Of a stretch of 11,696 nucleotides of DNA, positions 8,556 through 11,696 are shown piece after piece. Every line of letters begins with the position of its first letter. Position 1 is the first letter of the stretch. Where the stretch lies: assembly GCA_004151065.3 (NCBI GenBank), contig NWUY0304793645.1, positions 1 to 11,696 on the forward strand, read 5' to 3'. Both the position numbers and the translations under genes were made by a program. Below the pieces are notes generated by a model. That model was given only the letters and a program-made list of their open reading frames with translations, was not told where the DNA came from and did not search any database. This stretch comes from Larix sibirica (taxonomy: Eukaryota; Streptophyta; Pinopsida; Pinales; Pinaceae).

Positions 8556-9699
8556 TATTTCCATAGACTTTCCCACCCAGGTTAGACTTCATACTGACTC
8601 TGTTCAAAACTATTTATCTTAAAATCTAATAGATTCATATGCAAGCTAGGTACAGCAGAACATCTCAACTCCAATTGATTAGGAATTAAGCAAACTTTAT
8701 GAATTTGTTCAATCGTGTAAATAAGGTAGCACATGCAACTTTTATACTGAATAACGATTTGTATATGGGCTTCCACCAAGTGATAGGCATTATGTCCCTA
8801 CTGGAATTAGGTCACCAATATGTCCCATGAAGAGGATGAAATGCGAGTTAACTATTGTATTCCCTAACCAAAACACCGTAAGTTTCATCCATATCGTAAG
8901 TTTCATTGATATCGTAATTTTCATCCAACTATAGAACTGTTAAGCATCAGAGTTACTCGATTTGCCATCCTATGGTGGTGATGCAATTTCTGGTGCATAT
9001 CCAAACTTGGATTTGTCCCAAATTCTATGGAATCTGGCAGTTTTTGTTGTTGGATCCTTTTCTAGGAACACAAACTCTCTCATCTAACAATACTTATTGA
9101 TCAATTTTAACGAATCGTCAATATCCACACTAAAATAGAGGCTCAATAAGATGTCGATGGAGCAAGTGCATTACTTGTTGGTCAAGTTCATGGAAGGGTC
9201 AAAAGGAAGAGAAGGGAATAAAAGTTATACTATATATGGAAAATAAATTAATTAGTACACTCAAAAGCACATATGTTGAAGGCATATGGAACCAAATGGT
9301 TGATATTGTGACAATTGATGAGGAATATCATGATCTACCCCAAAATTGTAGATACACTACAACCATTTTTATCCCTCTTACATGTTATCCCTTTACTTTT
9401 CTTTTTATGTCATTATATGCATATCTTATGGTTGAAGTCAAATGGCCATCAATTTTGTTAAGGCTCACTGCCCAAATGAAAAATCTGCAATCATGTAGTT
9501 GTGGTGGTTAGAGGAGATGCTAGAATGAGGTGTGGACATGCTCTAAAAAAAATCTCGATTGATCTCTAAATGAATGATGTATCAAGGTTTTTTGGTGTCT
9601 ATTGCTATTGAAATGAAATAAGTCCTCTGTGTCTTGTTTAAGTTATTTTATAAAAATATGACCTTTATTGAGATTTTGACCTTGATTGAGGTCCTCACA
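8556..9699. other. Non-coding stretch with unassigned short frames
   Basis: The longest frame is 91 codons on the plus strand at 9236-9511, starting MENKLISTLKSTYVEG. It has a hydrophobic middle (FIPLTCYPFTFLFMSLYAYL) and no recognised domain. Another frame runs 31 codons from 9151 to 9246. Neither has supporting splice or homology evidence. The 18-bp triple repeat at 8877 lies within. Confidence 0.3.
8877..8930 (+). repeat. 18-bp repeat in three tandem copies
   Basis: Units start at 8877, 8895 and 8913: CGTAAGTTTCATCCATAT, CGTAAGTTTCATTGATAT and CGTAATTTTCATCCAACT. The spacing is exactly 18 bases, so a frame through them would be preserved, but no long open frame covers the region. It is a young-looking minisatellite seed. 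Confidence 0.8.
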
Positions 9700-9727
9700 C
9701 TTAATCAAGGTACATACCTTGATTAAG
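9700..9727. repeat. Perfect palindrome, 13-bp arms with a 2-base centre
   Basis: CTTAATCAAGGTA (9700-9712), CA, then TACCTTGATTAAG (9715-9727) form an exact inverted repeat. The core ATCAAGG or its complement also recurs loosely around it: at about 9583, 9681 (reverse) and 9857, with variants at 9790, 9814 and 9834. A decayed repeat containing this motif in both orientations is the simplest reading. It could also be a protein-binding array, without evidence. Confidence 0.75.
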
Positions 9728-11099
9728 GATATAGTTAACACTTATTAGGATATTGATAAATGGTTTGTATATTCTAAAAAAATACTTGTTCAAGGGGATT
9801 GTTTAAGCACTCAATTAAGGTCTTAAAATATCAATCAAGTGTTTAAAAATATGTCAATCAAGGGTATACATAGACTATTTTCATGCACTACCTTTCCTAA
9901 AGGTGCACTTGAGGTTCATGGGTTCATCTATTTCCCAAATTCTAGATATCACAACAACTTTACAACAGATGTAAACATATCACCAATATCTAGAACCTTT
10001 CCCTGCTATAGGAAAACGAACAGCTCATGCATAAGATTTTGATTAGTCCCCAAAGGTGCTCATATAACAATTTTATTGAAACTAACAAAAGCACTGAAAC
10101 TGACAATTTCATCGGCTAACATGATTCCATAGGGGAAGATGATCCGATTTCAACTGGAGATAGAGATAGGCTCTAATATCTTATTATCCCTTGTAACTGG
10201 AATATTAATTAGAGTGTAACAGATCGTAGAGGATCTGTCAAGATTTAAAGAATAAATAGGTCCTCTAATTCAAGAAAAATTGCATATTTCCATTTTCTGC
10301 AACCAGTCCCAAATTGATCCAGTCCCTAGGTGACATCGAGCCAAAATAGTGAAAACCAACAAGAGGATGAGTTGGCCAACAACATTTTGGAAAAGACCCA
10401 TGTGTCCATTTTTCAATTGTGTGCCTGCAGGTATCAAAAACAACTCGACTTACAAGCTCAAGCTAAAGCCTGTAAATACATGTCATTAAAACAGTTGAAA
10501 GGTAACAATCAATTTATTAAATTAGTTCAAATATTATTTTTCTTATGCTTGAAAACTAATATCAAATTCATGTTGGTCGTTCTACATTAAATGTTGGCTA
10601 GGAAAACAATATGCCACATGAAATAACACATAGGACAGCAAAAAAATGACTGAAAAGGACAATCTGCTACAGGAAAATTGTACATAGATGTTGATAATAG
10701 GATTATTTGGGCATCTTCCAATGGCAACCAAATCTTTGCGTTGTTTAAGGTTGTGATTGGCCTTTCCATTGGTAAAGAAAAAATAGATCTGTAGCATTGA
10801 ATTTGACATTAACATTAACTTAAGTGTATCCTGGCTACAAACAACTTTTAAGCTCCTTAAAACATGCATTGGTCACTGGTTGAATCAATGTTAGAATGAA
10901 ATTAACATTAACATTAAACAATAGTTAACATTAATGTTTACTTTCTCGAGGTAATCATATATTTCTAGGAAGTTGAGAGGCCAAGCATTGAGGAGCCAGT
11001 TGCAAAAATTGGGTTGGTTTTATTTTCAAGTGTCCAAAAAAAGGCATTGGACAAATTTGAAGGTGAGGTATAATTTTCATATTTGATCCTTCGATATGA
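9728..11099. other. Non-coding flank upstream of the transposase fragment
   Basis: No expected N-terminal TNP2 motifs were found here. Exon-like blocks exist on the plus strand. One is 10431-10501, after CCTGCAG and ending GAAAG|GTAACA, reading YQKQLDLQAQAKACKYMSLK. The other is 10969-11062, after TTTCTAG, reading EVERPSIEEPVAKIGLVLF. Their phases do not join into one frame and they are not in the transposase frame. A cluster of ATTAACATTAA-type repeats lies at about 10806-10815 and 10900-10940, next to the small palindrome TTAACATTAATGTTTA. Confidence 0.35.
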
Positions 11100-11696
11100 C
11101 ATTTTATAAAACATGTATTCATTGTAATTTGTATTGATAACCTTCCGCCATGGCTATGCATGAAAAGGAGATTTTGTTTGTTGTCATTATTAATACCTAG
11201 TCCCAAGCAACCAGGAAATGACATAAATGTTTATTTGGAACCATTGGTAAATGAACTAAAACTAACATGGGATGAAGGGGCAAGGACATACGATGCTCAT
11301 TCAAGGTCATTCTTTAATATGAAGGCTATATTGATGTGGGTAATCCATGACTTTCCTGCTTATGGAAATATGGATGGTTGCACGACTAAAGGGTTTTGCG
11401 CATGCCCTATATGTGGAAGGAATAGAGATTCACAATACCTCAGTTGTATCAAGAAGTGTTTTTACATGGGACATAGGAGATTTCTTCCACAAAATCATAA
11501 TTTTCGTTCAGAAAAGGGACCATTTAATGGGAAGGAGGAGCATTGTTACGCCCCTCCAGCCATAAAAGTGAGGGATATTTTTAATGAAACAAAGGGAAAG
11601 AAAGAAATTTGGGGGAAAAATGAATCAAACGAAAGGAAAAGAAACAAGGAAAAAGGTGACGAAAGTAATGTTGTGGTGTGGAAGAAATGGTCAATT
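11100..11696 (+). CDS. CACTA (En/Spm) TNP2-like transposase, partial: 5' end missing, runs off the right edge
   Basis: TNP2-type proteins are the main transposases of plant CACTA elements. They act in the nucleus at the element's terminal repeats to cut and paste it. The frame is open for 199 codons. From residue 14 it follows the Transposase_21 core in order: NLPPWLCMKR (14-23), SLLIPSPKQPGNDINVYLEP (29-48), WDEGARTYDA (57-66), MWVIHDFPAYGNMDGCTTKG (79-98), CACPICG (100-106, a conserved Cys pair), YMGHRRFLPQNH (122-133) and VWKKWSI (193-199), where the family usually reads WKKKSIFF. Family members commonly have GPK where this one has SPK, and SGW/SGH where it has DGC. Residues 162-192 form a charged linker rich in Lys, Glu and Asn. 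An in-frame TGA at 11097-11099 lies directly before, and residues 1-13 fit the family poorly. No start can be placed: it is a truncated or frameshifted copy, or its 5' part lies in another frame not recognised here. Confidence 0.93.
11100..11696 (+). mobile_element. Internal part of a CACTA (En/Spm) DNA transposon, boundary unknown
   Basis: The transposase fragment marks a class II CACTA element transcribed rightward. The left terminal inverted repeat (usually starting CACTA and flanked by a 3-bp target duplication) could not be placed. CACTAC strings at about 8490, 9354 and 9884 lack support as termini. The right part of the element lies outside the window. Confidence 0.75.

Noticed and set aside
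8490-9360. CACTACAAAC at about 8490 and CACTACAACC at about 9354 as the left CACTA terminus
   Set aside because: CACTAC occurs many times by chance here. Neither site has a matching inverted partner visible in the window or a testable target duplication.
9236-9511. 91-codon plus-strand frame with a hydrophobic middle
   Set aside because: There is no domain, no convincing promoter or splice support, and the apparent membrane segment may only reflect T-rich codons.
10330-10869. Opposed frames at 10330-10590 (+) and 10869-10582 (-)
   Set aside because: Neither shows a recognisable domain. Only the small exon-like part of the plus frame was worth mentioning.
10955-11224. 89-codon minus-strand frame
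   Set aside because: It partly overlaps the transposase on the opposite strand and has no recognised motif.
11347-11565. 72-codon plus-strand frame starting MTFLLMEIW
   Set aside because: It is a shadow: the transposase motifs read in a different plus-strand frame over the same bases.
1-11696. tRNA, rRNA or CRISPR-like arrays
   Set aside because: No cloverleaf, ribosomal or regularly spaced identical repeat-spacer pattern was seen on reading through the window.

Overview
The window looks like nuclear DNA from a plant, most likely a species with a large, repeat-filled genome. It is AT-rich, it has no bacterial-style gene packing, and long open frames are absent except at the right edge. The one securely identifiable gene is a plant CACTA (En/Spm) transposase fragment. 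The species cannot be told from the sequence.

Left end (about 1-700, minus strand): a plausible but unproven spliced gene fragment runs off the left edge. Three exon-like blocks have good splice signals and matching phases, and they encode a hydrophilic Lys/Glu/Ser-rich peptide with no recognised family. Middle (about 700-11,100): mostly non-coding, decayed repetitive DNA. It holds a pair of direct repeats of about 335 bp some 2.4 kb apart (1191-1525 and 3631-3964), a near-perfect 15-bp-arm hairpin (2540-2575), a diverged tandem duplication (4074-4265), a very AT-rich stretch (about 4850-5090) followed abruptly by a less AT-rich patch (about 5090-5290), two further dispersed repeat pairs (6028/6880 and 7186/7766), a degenerate tandem of about 61 bp (about 8334-8555), a triple 18-bp repeat (8877-8930) and a 13-bp-arm palindrome (9700-9727). 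From about 5640 to 7020 the + strand is mostly C-rich and G-poor. Just after 7020 the bias reverses.

Right end (11,100-11,696, plus strand): 199 uninterrupted codons match the core of the TNP2/Transposase_21 family, and the frame is still open at the window edge. A TGA lies directly upstream in the same frame and no upstream family motifs were found. The visible part is therefore either a 5'-truncated relic or the downstream part of a frameshifted copy. No functional operon or pathway can be reconstructed. The window reads as intergenic or intronic repeat DNA flanked by one possible host or transposon gene and one CACTA transposase gene. No convincing undescribed system was found.
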